Source: Gammaproteobacteria bacterium
GTDB taxonomy: Bacteria > Pseudomonadota > Gammaproteobacteria > Pseudomonadales > Azotimanducaceae
DNA length: 64,000 nt
NCBI GenBank assembly: GCA_009842245.1
Contig: VYFT01000047.1
Coordinates: 41,793-105,792, forward strand
Reading direction: 5' to 3'
Below are positions 37,459 to 46,973 of this stretch, piece by piece. Under the pieces are notes generated by a model. It was given only the letters and a program-made list of their open reading frames with translations. It was not told the DNA's origin and made no database searches. The first letter of the stretch is position 1. Every line of letters begins with the position of its first letter. The translations under genes were made by a program, and so were the position numbers.

Positions 37459-39765
37459 TTAGCTGGGTATCGTCTCATCTTCCCAAAACCTATCAAGTTC
37501 TGCCGCAATCTGACTAGTTTTCACAATGCGTGGATCCCAATGGCGTGGAAAGTACTGTTGATATTCGGAACGCGAGAAACGAGGATCTATGAGGATGATT
37601 ACTCCTCTATCTGTCGCGTGACGTACAACCCTTCCAGCTGCTTGCACAACTCGTGTCATAGCAGGTTGTCTATATGCAAGCTCAAATCCAAGTTCTGTTG
37701 AATCTCGAAGTTTGTCTAACTCTAGCGAAGAAGGTGGGATACTTGGACCGACAACGACAACGCCAGCAAGCGAGGTTGGTTCAAAGTCTACAGATTCCGT
37801 AAACACACCGCCCATTACAGCTAAGCCGACGCGTGCGTTTGGTTCGTTCATCCACTCAATGAAGTCCGAACGCGCCTCAATTGTCATGTGTGTATCTTGT
37901 TTGAGAACACAGCCTTTGGTGTCTTCGATTGCGCAAAAAACGCGATCCAAGTATTCGAAGGAAGGGAATGCAACAAGCCAGTTTCCGGTCACAGAACTTC
38001 TGATGTCTTCGAGCAGTTTGACAATTTCGTCAATGCTTCTTTCACGATCATTCCAATAAGTAGAGATATCTGGTACGAGCATCACCCCAAAGCGGCGCGG
38101 GTTAGGTTTAGTCTGTGACCGAACAAAAGGACCAGCAACACCGTGGCTTTCTTCAAATACCTTCGCGGGAGACAGGGTACCTGAAAATCGAACACTTCCA
38201 GAAAATTCTCGAAGAGTCTCTCTAATCCACGGACCCGGAGAAATGCAACGCAAGACTAAGGTTGAGTCTTCTTCGTGACGACGCATTAAGCAGATATAGG
38301 ACTCTGAGTCGTAGCGACTTCTTGCGTCATGCATGCGCAATACTGTGGACCAGCAACGAAACACCGATTCATCGATCGACTCCATGTCGACATCTTCACA
38401 AGCTACGACAAAAGCTTCGATGAGTTGCCAGAATTTCTCGTCCAATACCGAGATTTCAAATTCTTCGTCGTTTGATATCGACTTTCTTTCAACATCTTCG
38501 AACCAACGTATTAGTTGCTGTGTGATCGCTCGAAGGTCTTGTAACGGACACTCTTTAAATACGGTTTTGAGTAGCTCAAGACTAAGTTCGGACGAGAGCA
38601 TATCAGCGACCCGACTGCCTAGTCGATGTGCCTCGTCAACGAGTACAGTTACACGCTTGAACAACCGTGAGTGCAGCCGTTGGAGCGCGACAAACGGATC
38701 GAATACGTAGTTGTAGTCCCCCACCACGATATCACACCATTCAGCAGTGTCGAGCGAAAGTTCAAAAGGGCACACTTTGTGCGATCGTGCGACGAGTTCG
38801 ACTAATTTCTGATCAATCGTAGGATGCATTAATAAATCCTGCCGAGCAGCTTGAACCCTGTCGTAGTGTCCTTGAGCAAACTCACAGTTTTCAGGAGCAC
38901 AAGTCGCACCAGGAGTAAAACAAATTCGGTCTTTTGCAGTGATGACAATCGAGCGCAGATGTTCATTGCTGGTGCTCAGTGTCTTCATCGTATCGTGGAC
39001 TACGCGCTGTCCGGTCGTGCGTGCAGTCGAATAGATGACGCGATCTATCAGATTCGATCCCATTGCTTTGACTGCCGGATATAGCGTTGCAATCGTCTTG
39101 CCCGTACCTGTGGGTGCTTCAAACATTAGATCTTCCCGATCCCGAAGGGACATATACACACGACGGGCTAAGTTTCTTTGTTCTTCCGAAACTGTTGTGA
39201 ATGGAATTTCTTGCGTTGCTGCCAGCGTGTTGCGATGTTCAGTTCGTTGTATCACCGCGAACACAAACGAGGCATAGTGCGTGCAGGTATCCACAAAAAA
39301 TTGATGCAACTCATCTCGGTCGATAGTCTCCGCAAAAGACTTGCTCGAAAGTGTGTCGGGATGGACATAGGTCACTCTAACTTCGCATTCTTGGAGTTCT
39401 GTTTCTTCGGTCAGAAGCATTGCTGCGTACAGACGTGCTTGCGCAACATGTTCGGTACCGCGACTTTGAAACAATTTGTCGACCGACTTACGCGTTGCTT
39501 TGACTTCTTCTATCACAGGATTTGGATGCAGAAGTACGCCATCGGCACGACCAGACACAGTAAATTGCAAGTCTTCGTAAACAAACTGTTGAGATAGTCG
39601 ATGTTCTCGACTATAGTGCTGATACGTTCTTAATTGATGCTCTTGATATTGCTGCTGAGCTTTGACCCCTTCCTGCATCTGCGTTGAATCCTCGAAGCGA
39701 TAGTTGATATCGCCTTTGCGATGTACAAATGTCGCGAGTTCTGAAACCCCTATCGACAATTTCAC
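37459..39765 (-). CDS. XPD/DinG-type iron-sulfur helicase with N-terminal PD-(D/E)xK nuclease motif
   Basis: The protein has 768 residues from GTG 39765, whose bases overlap the stop of the upstream FAN1-like gene (GTGA at 39762-39765); the open frame continuing to 39828 is read-through. The N-terminal domain shows GRADG with D75 and IEEVK with E87 and K89, a PD-(D/E)xK nuclease core. The helicase has Walker A APTGTGKT, DEAH (VDEAHRLG), and cysteines in CFTPGATC..ENC and KVCPFE that fit an Fe-S cluster. Motif VI is QAAGRVVRH. It probably unwinds and trims damaged DNA together with its neighbour. Confidence 0.9.
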   Translation of the reverse strand: MKLSIGVSELATFVHRKGDINYRFEDSTQMQEGVKAQQQYQEHQLRTYQHYSREHRLSQQFVYEDLQFTVSGRADGVLLHPNPVIEEVKATRKSVDKLFQSRGTEHVAQARLYAAMLLTEETELQECEVRVTYVHPDTLSSKSFAETIDRDELHQFFVDTCTHYASFVFAVIQRTEHRNTLAATQEIPFTTVSEEQRNLARRVYMSLRDREDLMFEAPTGTGKTIATLYPAVKAMGSNLIDRVIYSTARTTGQRVVHDTMKTLSTSNEHLRSIVITAKDRICFTPGATCAPENCEFAQGHYDRVQAARQDLLMHPTIDQKLVELVARSHKVCPFELSLDTAEWCDIVVGDYNYVFDPFVALQRLHSRLFKRVTVLVDEAHRLGSRVADMLSSELSLELLKTVFKECPLQDLRAITQQLIRWFEDVERKSISNDEEFEISVLDEKFWQLIEAFVVACEDVDMESIDESVFRCWSTVLRMHDARSRYDSESYICLMRRHEEDSTLVLRCISPGPWIRETLREFSGSVRFSGTLSPAKVFEESHGVAGPFVRSQTKPNPRRFGVMLVPDISTYWNDRERSIDEIVKLLEDIRSSVTGNWLVAFPSFEYLDRVFCAIEDTKGCVLKQDTHMTIEARSDFIEWMNEPNARVGLAVMGGVFTESVDFEPTSLAGVVVVGPSIPPSSLELDKLRDSTELGFELAYRQPAMTRVVQAAGRVVRHATDRGVIILIDPRFSRSEYQQYFPRHWDPRIVKTSQIAAELDRFWEDETIPS

Positions 39766-41414
39766 GCGATTTGTTTGAACTTCAATACACTGACCGGTAG
39801 CTCCATTGATGCCAGTGCTTGGAGCCAAATGTGTTGATTAGGTCGCACTTGATCCGACGGTCCTTTGACCTCGATAAATTCATAGGAGTCGTCAGGTTTA
39901 ACGACAAAGAGATCAGGGAAACCGGATCGCATTTGCCTGAGATCGGGTTGCATCAGTTGCAGCAACTTTCGGATCGAATCCTCACCGATGCATCGAACGA
40001 CCGTGTCTAACAATGATCTATCGAAAATCTTCCAATTCACCATAGGGTTGGAAATCCCAAGTTTTTGTTCAAATGTTTGCTCGATTCTTTGGACTAACGG
40101 CATCGCGTCTATCATTGGATCAACACACACTTCTCGGCGCGTTTCAATAAACGTTGGCGTATATAAGTCTCTCGGTCCGATTTGAAAAGGATTAACGAAA
40201 GCTTCAGGAACGGGAGCATAGATCCAGTCCCAATACACCAAACCAAATAGCGCTAATGGTAGTTGATTCTCTAGATGCCAAGCAGTCCAACCACGTGTTT
40301 CAAATTCTCGACACGCTGAAACTTCTATGTTGTCTGTTAGTGGATTAGTTAATACCTGTTCTTTTGTATTATAGTTAACGCTAATTTTTGATTTTCGGTT
40401 AAATTTTTCAGCGAATAGTCTTTCTTCAACTGTCCACGGATTCGCAAGAATCGTTGCTCGAACCTCTTCCACTTCGTTGAGTTTACCAAGCCTTTGGAAA
40501 ATACGCATTCGTCGCTCGCGACAGGGGTGCAAGGTGGAATGGTCGTATGCGGTGAGAGCGAATGATAGTTCACCTCGCCTCTCTAGCTCTCGTCCAATCC
40601 TGTTGAGCAACTTTGATCGTTGACGCTCCAATGTTCGATTATTGTTTGGTGATTGCAGTACCAGAATAGACTGAGTCAATTGCTCACTTTCAATCGGCTC
40701 TTCCTCGGTCATGCGTTCCGAAAGTTCCCACAAGTTCAAATATCGGTCAATTTCCTCTCGGGTTCTGAATTGGCGGTTCTTTGAATCGAGCGTGTATTGT
40801 TCAAGACGCAAGATTCCAAGATCATGAACAACGAACGTGCTAAGATCTTGATAACGATCTCCGAAAAACAGCAGCGAGAAGGTTGCGATACGATCAGTCT
40901 GATCCAATTCAAACCAAGGCAACTTCGCTCGAATTCGTTCTACGATGACTTCTGCCGAGTACGCTTCTTGGATCTTGGAAGCCAGAACTGGTTTAGATCC
41001 TTTGAAGTCTTCAAGTTCAAAAATTTCTCGAAGCTGACTCAAGGTTAATTTCTGACATAGCAAGTCGGTTGGAACTTCCGAGTTTCTCTTGATGAGTTCG
41101 TTTCGTTCTAATTCCGTTAGTGCGTTCGCCACATGTTTTACTTCGCGATATTCGAATTGTGCGACAAGAAAAATTGGTCCGCGACGGCTCAGAATGCGCG
41201 CGTACAGCCTTTGTGCGTCCGGCGACGAGTTCAACACAGCGTTCGAGAATTTCAACTCTTCGGTATTGAGCAAATCTCTATAACGATCCTCGACAAAACT
41301 TAGCAACGTACGTACATTGTTCGCGTAGTAATCGTCAGAAGGGATACCGTCTGTGATCCGATGGACATGTTGAGAGGAAATATTCTCGTCCTGTTTCATT
41401 CCCGTCGAGTTCAT
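39762..41414 (-). CDS. FAN1-like structure-specific nuclease (VRR-NUC domain)
   Basis: The protein has 550 residues from ATG 41414; a TTG at 41420 and an ATG at 41399 are alternatives. The C-terminal VRR-NUC domain has GFPDLFV and then EFIEVKGPSDQVRPNQ, with the catalytic D, E-x-K and Q. A SAP-like helical segment (LTLSQLREIFELED) and a TPR-like middle part match bacterial FAN1. FAN1 cuts 5' flaps and helps repair DNA interstrand crosslinks. The stop overlaps the helicase start by four bases. A FAN1 gene next to this kind of helicase is also known in pseudomonads, as far as I recall. Confidence 0.92.
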   Translation of the reverse strand: MNSTGMKQDENISSQHVHRITDGIPSDDYYANNVRTLLSFVEDRYRDLLNTEELKFSNAVLNSSPDAQRLYARILSRRGPIFLVAQFEYREVKHVANALTELERNELIKRNSEVPTDLLCQKLTLSQLREIFELEDFKGSKPVLASKIQEAYSAEVIVERIRAKLPWFELDQTDRIATFSLLFFGDRYQDLSTFVVHDLGILRLEQYTLDSKNRQFRTREEIDRYLNLWELSERMTEEEPIESEQLTQSILVLQSPNNNRTLERQRSKLLNRIGRELERRGELSFALTAYDHSTLHPCRERRMRIFQRLGKLNEVEEVRATILANPWTVEERLFAEKFNRKSKISVNYNTKEQVLTNPLTDNIEVSACREFETRGWTAWHLENQLPLALFGLVYWDWIYAPVPEAFVNPFQIGPRDLYTPTFIETRREVCVDPMIDAMPLVQRIEQTFEQKLGISNPMVNWKIFDRSLLDTVVRCIGEDSIRKLLQLMQPDLRQMRSGFPDLFVVKPDDSYEFIEVKGPSDQVRPNQHIWLQALASMELPVSVLKFKQIA

Positions 41415-41475
41415 CGCCAAAACAAATCAGCTGCCACTCTCATAATAGCATGTGTTTGTAGTGGTCGTCTTTACC

Positions 41476-41529
41476 ATTTATTTTCATAAATACCAATACA
41501 TTAGAACAGATATATCATTTTTAAAATGA
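41476..41529. other. Two short AT-rich inverted repeats in a divergent intergenic region
   Basis: ATTTAT/ATAAAT (41476-41481 and 41486-41491) and TCATTTT-T-AAAATGA (41515-41529, perfect) lie between the FAN1-like gene and the divergent acyl-CoA ligase. They may be operators or hairpins. The region 41415-41658 has no other recognisable content. Confidence 0.3.
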
Positions 41530-41658
41530 ATAATTGACAACGTCTACATCTCGATCAACGTTGGTAAGGTTGACCATGGTCGACGAGCGAACACGCTAAT
41601 TTCTACGGCTATTCTCACATTACTCCTTCGTAAAATTTTGTGCCTTGGAGACCAGTCT

Positions 41659-43404
41659 TTGAACTACTACGAAACAGCCATCGCCGAAATCACCGCGCCT
41701 GGTGAACCCTATGAAATAACGACCATAACAGTTCGTGGAACTGATTTTATTGGCTTTAAGCATGCTCCTCAGAATCTTTTAGAAATCTACCGATACGGAC
41801 TGGAACACGCAAAGGACGACTTCTATGTCTTTCAAGAGGAACGTTTCACCTACGCTGAAGCTTGGCGAATCGCAGCGAAAGTTGCAAACACACTGTTAAA
41901 TTCTGACTTTCAGTTAGGAGACCGCGTGGGGATTTCACTTCGAAACTATCCCGAGTGGATATGGGCGTTTATGGGAATCACCGCAGTTGGTGGTATTGCT
42001 ACAGCTCTCAATGCATGGTGGACCACTACCGAAATGCGCCATGCGATCAAAGACGCGGGTTTGTCAATCCTCATTGTTGATCGTGAGCGGTATAGCAGAA
42101 TAAAAGACTTCATTAACGATTTAGGACTAACCGTTATTACCGTACGAGCGGGCGATCAATCCGACGCTATTGAGTGGTCTGATTGGATAGCTGATGCATC
42201 CGATGAAATGCCCAACTTACATGTACCTTCCGCGCTCCCAGCTACACTACTCTACACTTCGGGTTCTACAGCTACTCCAAAAGGGGTTCTATCAAGCCAC
42301 CAGGCGTTAACACACGCGTTGTTAGGTTGGGAAGCAGGAGCTATTATCAACTGGCGCGCCGCGCAGATTAGGAGAGAGCACCAAGACGAAGGCGATAACG
42401 TAAGCGGTCCAGATCCACGAGAGCGGTTTTTCGGGTCAAAGTCATCAAACGAGATGGCGATCAAACCAGCCAGTATTCTTACAGTACCGTTGTTTCACGT
42501 TACCGGGCTAGCGGTGCAGATGCTTACTTCTTTTCGAGGCGGACGAAAGCTCGTCGGCATGTACAAGTGGGATGTAAATGAAGCACTTCGGATCATTCAA
42601 GAAGAAAAAATCACTGCGTTTAACGGCGTACCGACCATGTCGTGGGAGCTTACACAATCACCGAACCTAGACAAATATGACCTGAGCACCTTACAAACCG
42701 CCGGTGGAGGCGGAGCTCCGATGGCACCGGAACACTCAAGACAAATTAATCAAAAACTTGCACCCGGTGGTCAGTCCACTGGTTGGGGAATGACAGAAAC
42801 ACAAGGATTTGCAACCAATATCACGGGGAATGCCTTTCGACTTCGACCAACTAGTTGTGGACAGGCGATACCCCCTATTACAAAAATTAAGACGATTGAC
42901 GACGACGGCAACGACCAACTGCGTGGAGAGACAGGAGAGTTGTGTATTTGGGGAATAATGAACTGTTTAGAGTATTGGAACGACCCTGATGCTACGGCTT
43001 CATCCATGTCCAACGGATGGGTCAAATCCGGTGATGTGGGCTATCTCGACGAAGAAGGATTCGTTTATATCACCGACCGCAAAAAAGACATCGTGCTGCG
43101 TGGCGGTGAAAATATCAGCTGTCAAGAGGTGGAAGCGGTTTTGTATGAACACCCAGAAATCATCGAGTGTGCCGTTTTTGGAATACCGAACACCAGACTC
43201 GGCGAAGCCCTCGCGTGCGTTGTTTGTGTAGATCAAGAAACAACTCTGTCGGTTCAAGATATCCAATCATGGGCACAAGAATCCTTAGCGAGATTTAAAG
43301 TACCTGAACACATATGGATACGTAACGAACGACTACCACGAACGGCATCCGAAAAGATTTTCAAACGAGCCATACGTAAGAGTATTCTCGACGAATCAGT
43401 CTAG
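41659..43404 (+). CDS. AMP-forming acyl-CoA synthetase/ligase
   Basis: The protein has 581 residues from TTG 41659, chosen because GGAG (41647-41650) sits 8 bases upstream. An in-frame TTG at 41638 is an alternative. The adenylate-forming motifs are intact: LLYTSGSTATPKGV (P-loop), GWGMTETQG, SGDVGYLDEEGFVYITDRKKD and the hinge and C-terminal Lys region (PRTASEKIFKRAI). It activates a carboxylic acid, probably a fatty or aromatic acid, to its CoA ester. An inserted charged stretch (about residues 235-275) after the P-loop is unusual for size but not disruptive. It is alone and divergent from the FAN1 operon. Confidence 0.9.
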   Translation: MNYYETAIAEITAPGEPYEITTITVRGTDFIGFKHAPQNLLEIYRYGLEHAKDDFYVFQEERFTYAEAWRIAAKVANTLLNSDFQLGDRVGISLRNYPEWIWAFMGITAVGGIATALNAWWTTTEMRHAIKDAGLSILIVDRERYSRIKDFINDLGLTVITVRAGDQSDAIEWSDWIADASDEMPNLHVPSALPATLLYTSGSTATPKGVLSSHQALTHALLGWEAGAIINWRAAQIRREHQDEGDNVSGPDPRERFFGSKSSNEMAIKPASILTVPLFHVTGLAVQMLTSFRGGRKLVGMYKWDVNEALRIIQEEKITAFNGVPTMSWELTQSPNLDKYDLSTLQTAGGGGAPMAPEHSRQINQKLAPGGQSTGWGMTETQGFATNITGNAFRLRPTSCGQAIPPITKIKTIDDDGNDQLRGETGELCIWGIMNCLEYWNDPDATASSMSNGWVKSGDVGYLDEEGFVYITDRKKDIVLRGGENISCQEVEAVLYEHPEIIECAVFGIPNTRLGEALACVVCVDQETTLSVQDIQSWAQESLARFKVPEHIWIRNERLPRTASEKIFKRAIRKSILDESV

Positions 43405-43519
43405 TCGCACCGCTTCAAGTGTGAGCAGTGCGGTTCGTTTTAGCTTTGGTTTTCAGGTATGTACTTCGTCGAGCCTTCTTCGACAAAGCATTCCTGCTAC
43501 ACCGTAATCTGAATTTAGC

Positions 43520-43969
43520 CTAGGACTGTCTAAGACTAGCCACCATCACAAGAACGGTTCCAATCAGTGCTATCACAAAGATCCATGTGATTAGTGTACA
43601 GTAGATTGCACCTCCTATGGCGGCTACACTTGCGATGGCCGGAGGTAAGAACGGCCACTTTGGAACGTTTACAAATACTGACACCACAATGACGAGCGAC
43701 AGTATACATCCAACAGAGCCTCGTGACATTGCTTTGCCAAAATCCACATCTTCAGACAAGAATTTAACTGCATCCGTTGGAGTCTTGATGTCTTCTTGGT
43801 CGCTCTCCGTAGCGTTGTCATCGGCCGTAACCTGTTTCATCTCTCCCGCAGAATTCTCAGGATTTTCTTGATCAGACTTGGACGCGAACGCAAGCACGAC
43901 AGTAAAAGTCGACAAAACTAAGCATGCGAGAGCAAAGATAGTCGCGACAATTTTTCCAGCTTTTCTCAT
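43520..43969 (-). CDS. Hypothetical small multi-pass membrane protein
   Basis: The protein has 149 residues. First hydrophobic helix (VATIFALACLVLSTFTVVLAFA), then a polar stretch rich in Glu/Asp/Gln (30-70), and two to three further helices (about 82-145). I do not recognise a family. The gene starts 57 bases after the stop of paralogue C (44027), in the same direction, so it may be co-transcribed with it. There are no catalytic motifs. Confidence 0.6.
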   Translation of the reverse strand: MRKAGKIVATIFALACLVLSTFTVVLAFASKSDQENPENSAGEMKQVTADDNATESDQEDIKTPTDAVKFLSEDVDFGKAMSRGSVGCILSLVIVVSVFVNVPKWPFLPPAIASVAAIGGAIYCTLITWIFVIALIGTVLVMVASLRQS

Positions 43970-44026
43970 ATTCGACTGGGTTCCTACATTGAAGCGCGAG
44001 TCTAAATTCCGAGGGAACGGTTGATT

Positions 44027-45691
44027 TTAATCTGAATCTTCCTTATCGCTCTTTTTCACTTCTGTCTTCACCTCTACGTCGCCCCCAAGAGCTTCAATGT
44101 CTTTCAGAAGCGTCCCTAGACTTTCTTCCAACGACTTCTGCAGACTCTTCTGCATTTCTTCTGGGTCAAAATTCTCTGATGAGGTAATCGTACGCTGAGT
44201 CGAGGGGAAAAACACTGTTCCTCCTTGCTCAATTGCTCGTTGTAAAACACTTCCTTCGTCTAGATCACCCATCTCCATACGTACTACGGAGGGTTCTCCT
44301 TCTACCATAACACTGCTCAACTGGTCCACCTGTTCTGTGTCCAGAATAGAACCTCCGTTAAGGAAATTGTGAGCGAGCAGAGTGCCTGCAGCTTGTTGTT
44401 TGAGTTCTGGTGTTGTAAGAATACTATCGATTGACGCAAGCAAGTTATCTGGGTCTTCTTGAGCCCATAACGACAATACGGTATTTAAATATCTCTTTCT
44501 CTCATCGCCGGGTAACTGCTCTCCGAGCAACAATGCTCGGTCATACTCTGCGTTCAGGACCAGTTCTCTACCAACGGAATTGAATGCGTCAATGCGTGTA
44601 TCCCCAGGACGTACTTGTGACAACATCCCAATTGCCTTGTCTAGGTCATATTTGGCCACCTGTTCGATGACGATTTCCTCCAATCCACTTTCGAAACCAA
44701 AGGCAGACTCATACAGTGGTTGGTTCAGTGCTGTTTGCATCGCTAGTTCCGGATCTGTATCGGCGAGTTCCCTAATTACGATGGATAGTATGTCGCGTTT
44801 AGTTCGCTCGTCGGAAAACTGAGAAGAGGTTGCCCAATTCAAAGCACCATAGATGTCACTCTTAGCCCAATTCTCGGCTATAGTTTTCGCGAGTTCACGT
44901 TTTTTGTTCGAATCGCCCATGTTCTCTAAGAATCGAACAGCATCGGCTGGCGAAGACCGAGCAATCGCCAACATCGCTAACTCTTCCGCTCTTGCACGAA
45001 ATCTCTCCGGTAAGAGATCCAGGCTGTCGAAAATATCTTGGGGGTTGTTCTCAGCCCACGCGCCGATTAAAGTATCTAGTAGATTTGCTCGTAACCCGCT
45101 TTTGTCAAGGTTTGAAATAGCATCGAAAGCAACCAACGGATCCGATCCTGCCCAAATTTTTACTATCTCAGGAAGTACGAGATCTTGCACGTCACGCGAC
45201 AGGGACATGGCTGCATGAAAAATGCTTTGAGGATCGTCAAGAGCAGCACTTTGTGCTACAGATTTCATGATGGTATCGTGTACGCTACTGTCCACGGCAG
45301 AATCGTGTATTTGAGCTAATGCTCTGATTCCCTCTCGCCGCACCAACACTTCAGCTATTTCGAGTAATGCGGAGAGTTGTGCGATGTCATCAATGTCGTC
45401 GTTTATCAACGAGTTCCAAGTTTCATCTGGATTGTCAACATATGCAGGCGTGACCACGTTTTGTTGTGGTTTCGTAGTGTGTCTTTCGGTAATTTCTCCT
45501 GTTGAACGCTCACTCTTTTGAACATTGCTGTTCTCCGCTTCTGGAAATCTTGATTGATTTCCGGCGTCTGTGGTTTGATCGCCGTTATTCATTACCGAAA
45601 TCGTCACAAAAGCCGATATCGATGCACCGACAACTAAACTAAGCGCGACCAGTCCCCATACACGAAAGCGGCTCAAAGATGATTCGCTCAT
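44027..45691 (-). CDS. Membrane-anchored helical-repeat protein, paralogue C
   Basis: The protein has 554 residues from ATG 45691, with a strong AAGGAG site 6 bases upstream; the open frame to 45748 is ignored. Membrane helix near the start (VWGLVALSLVVGASISAFV), linker, then the repeats (KIWAGSDPLVAFDAI, AWAENNPQDIFDSL, ENWAKSDIYGALNWA), the shared block MLSQVRPGDTR with LGEQLPGDERKRYL, and a VDQLSS segment. Unlike its relatives it continues for about 100 residues with an acidic, Lys/Glu-rich tail. The orientation suggests a periplasmic body. Function unknown. Confidence 0.75.
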   Translation of the reverse strand: MSESSLSRFRVWGLVALSLVVGASISAFVTISVMNNGDQTTDAGNQSRFPEAENSNVQKSERSTGEITERHTTKPQQNVVTPAYVDNPDETWNSLINDDIDDIAQLSALLEIAEVLVRREGIRALAQIHDSAVDSSVHDTIMKSVAQSAALDDPQSIFHAAMSLSRDVQDLVLPEIVKIWAGSDPLVAFDAISNLDKSGLRANLLDTLIGAWAENNPQDIFDSLDLLPERFRARAEELAMLAIARSSPADAVRFLENMGDSNKKRELAKTIAENWAKSDIYGALNWATSSQFSDERTKRDILSIVIRELADTDPELAMQTALNQPLYESAFGFESGLEEIVIEQVAKYDLDKAIGMLSQVRPGDTRIDAFNSVGRELVLNAEYDRALLLGEQLPGDERKRYLNTVLSLWAQEDPDNLLASIDSILTTPELKQQAAGTLLAHNFLNGGSILDTEQVDQLSSVMVEGEPSVVRMEMGDLDEGSVLQRAIEQGGTVFFPSTQRTITSSENFDPEEMQKSLQKSLEESLGTLLKDIEALGGDVEVKTEVKKSDKEDSD

Positions 45692-45988
45692 TCCTGTCTC
45701 CTTGTGAAAATCCTGTCGGAAAAAGGAGTAGATGCACTCTAAGCCCAAAAAGTTTCAACATTTGTATAACTTGGCTCACAAACGTTGTTCGCAGTCAGTG
45801 GTCCGCTAATTGATTCTTGCGTTTTCGAACTCATGGCCTCCTAACGAAGACCGACAGTCATGTGATCCGGCTTGAGAAAATACTCGAGTTTTGCTGCCCA
45901 CTAGTCGACGAGGCAATCTTACGAGCAACCGGTCAGGCTAACGGTTCAGTTAAAATTTCTCACTAGATCAAAACGGGGCAACACGACT

Positions 45989-46660
45989 CTACCTTGGTAG
46001 AAGAAATAAGGTTAGCCAATGATTTTCTACGGATCCTACATAGCCGAGACCACTCGAGACTAGACGAGAAGAACGTTTCGGAGTCGTTGTAATTGCACTA
46101 AATTTTGCCCCAGTTTTCTTCATGGACACGCACACATCCTTAAATCCAAGAAACTCGTCCGTAGCCGGATTGGTCGCTTTATACACGGATTCTTTAGCAC
46201 AAAATAACATTGTCTGCCAGTCCTGATCACCTCCCTCCGATACAACCTTGAGTTCTTCGTCTAGCAAAATACGTTCTCGCACCTTATCGGAAACACCACG
46301 CGTCGGAAGAATATCGATGCCCACCCCACGAAAGTCTTGCTTGAGTCCTACTAATGCTACGGCAAGAATATTGGAATGAGCTATGCTTCCGACTATGGAC
46401 TGAGGCCATGTTGGACGACGTTCGTCAACGACATAGGGAGCCGTATTCACGCTTAGGAAACTGAGTCCCAACTCTGCAGCGCGTCGACCGGAAGAATACT
46501 GATTTCTTCGAACTTCGTTCACTCTGTTCACATAAGCTTTTTCCGCTTCGGAAAGTGAGCTCGAATAGTCCCTTACTCGGATAACGGAGAGACAAAGTCG
46601 CTCTGTTCGAGGAATCTCAATCGTTCCTATCGCGACTTGATCCGGAGAAATTAGGTGCAC
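45989..46660 (-). CDS. 4'-phosphopantetheinyl transferase (Sfp/EntD type)
   Basis: The protein has 223 residues. Transfers phosphopantetheine from CoA to carrier proteins of fatty-acid, polyketide or peptide synthases. The signature pair is visible: GVGIDILPTR (metal-binding Asp) and FCAKESVYKAT, with the expected GSIAHS segment. The start is GTG at 46660. It stands alone; no synthase gene is in the window, so its carrier-protein target is unknown. Confidence 0.9.
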   Translation of the reverse strand: MHLISPDQVAIGTIEIPRTERLCLSVIRVRDYSSSLSEAEKAYVNRVNEVRRNQYSSGRRAAELGLSFLSVNTAPYVVDERRPTWPQSIVGSIAHSNILAVALVGLKQDFRGVGIDILPTRGVSDKVRERILLDEELKVVSEGGDQDWQTMLFCAKESVYKATNPATDEFLGFKDVCVSMKKTGAKFSAITTTPKRSSRLVSSGLGYVGSVENHWLTLFLLPR

Positions 46661-46702
46661 TTTTTAGTAGCTATTTAGCGCGACACATGCGACGGAATGA
46701 TG

Positions 46703-46787
46703 TGGTGCCCAGGGAGGGAGTCGAACCCTCACGCCCGAAGGCACAGGAACCTAAATCCTGCTTGTCTGCCAGTTCCAACACCTGGGC
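46703..46787 (-). tRNA. tRNA-Leu(UAG)
   Basis: On the minus strand the acceptor arms GCCCAGG (46781-46787 side) and CCTGGGC pair, the anticodon stem CAGGA/TCCTG encloses a TTTAGGT loop with anticodon TAG, a long variable arm (TGCCTTCGGGCGT) is present, and CCA is encoded (46703-46705). It is opposite in direction to the intron-split tRNA-Leu 186 bases away. Confidence 0.96.
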
Positions 46788-46973
46788 GGTTACTCTCATT
46801 TCATCAGAAATCACAAGAAGTTTTGATACTCTACGTGTCTTCATTGAATCGTTTAGAGTATGCTTGGTACAAGCAGTGTAACGGCGATATTCTAACTTTT
46901 TGAGTAAAACATGACTCGATCAATCAACTGAGTTCATTTCTTAAAATAGATTGACCTAGTTTGAACGTCCAAC

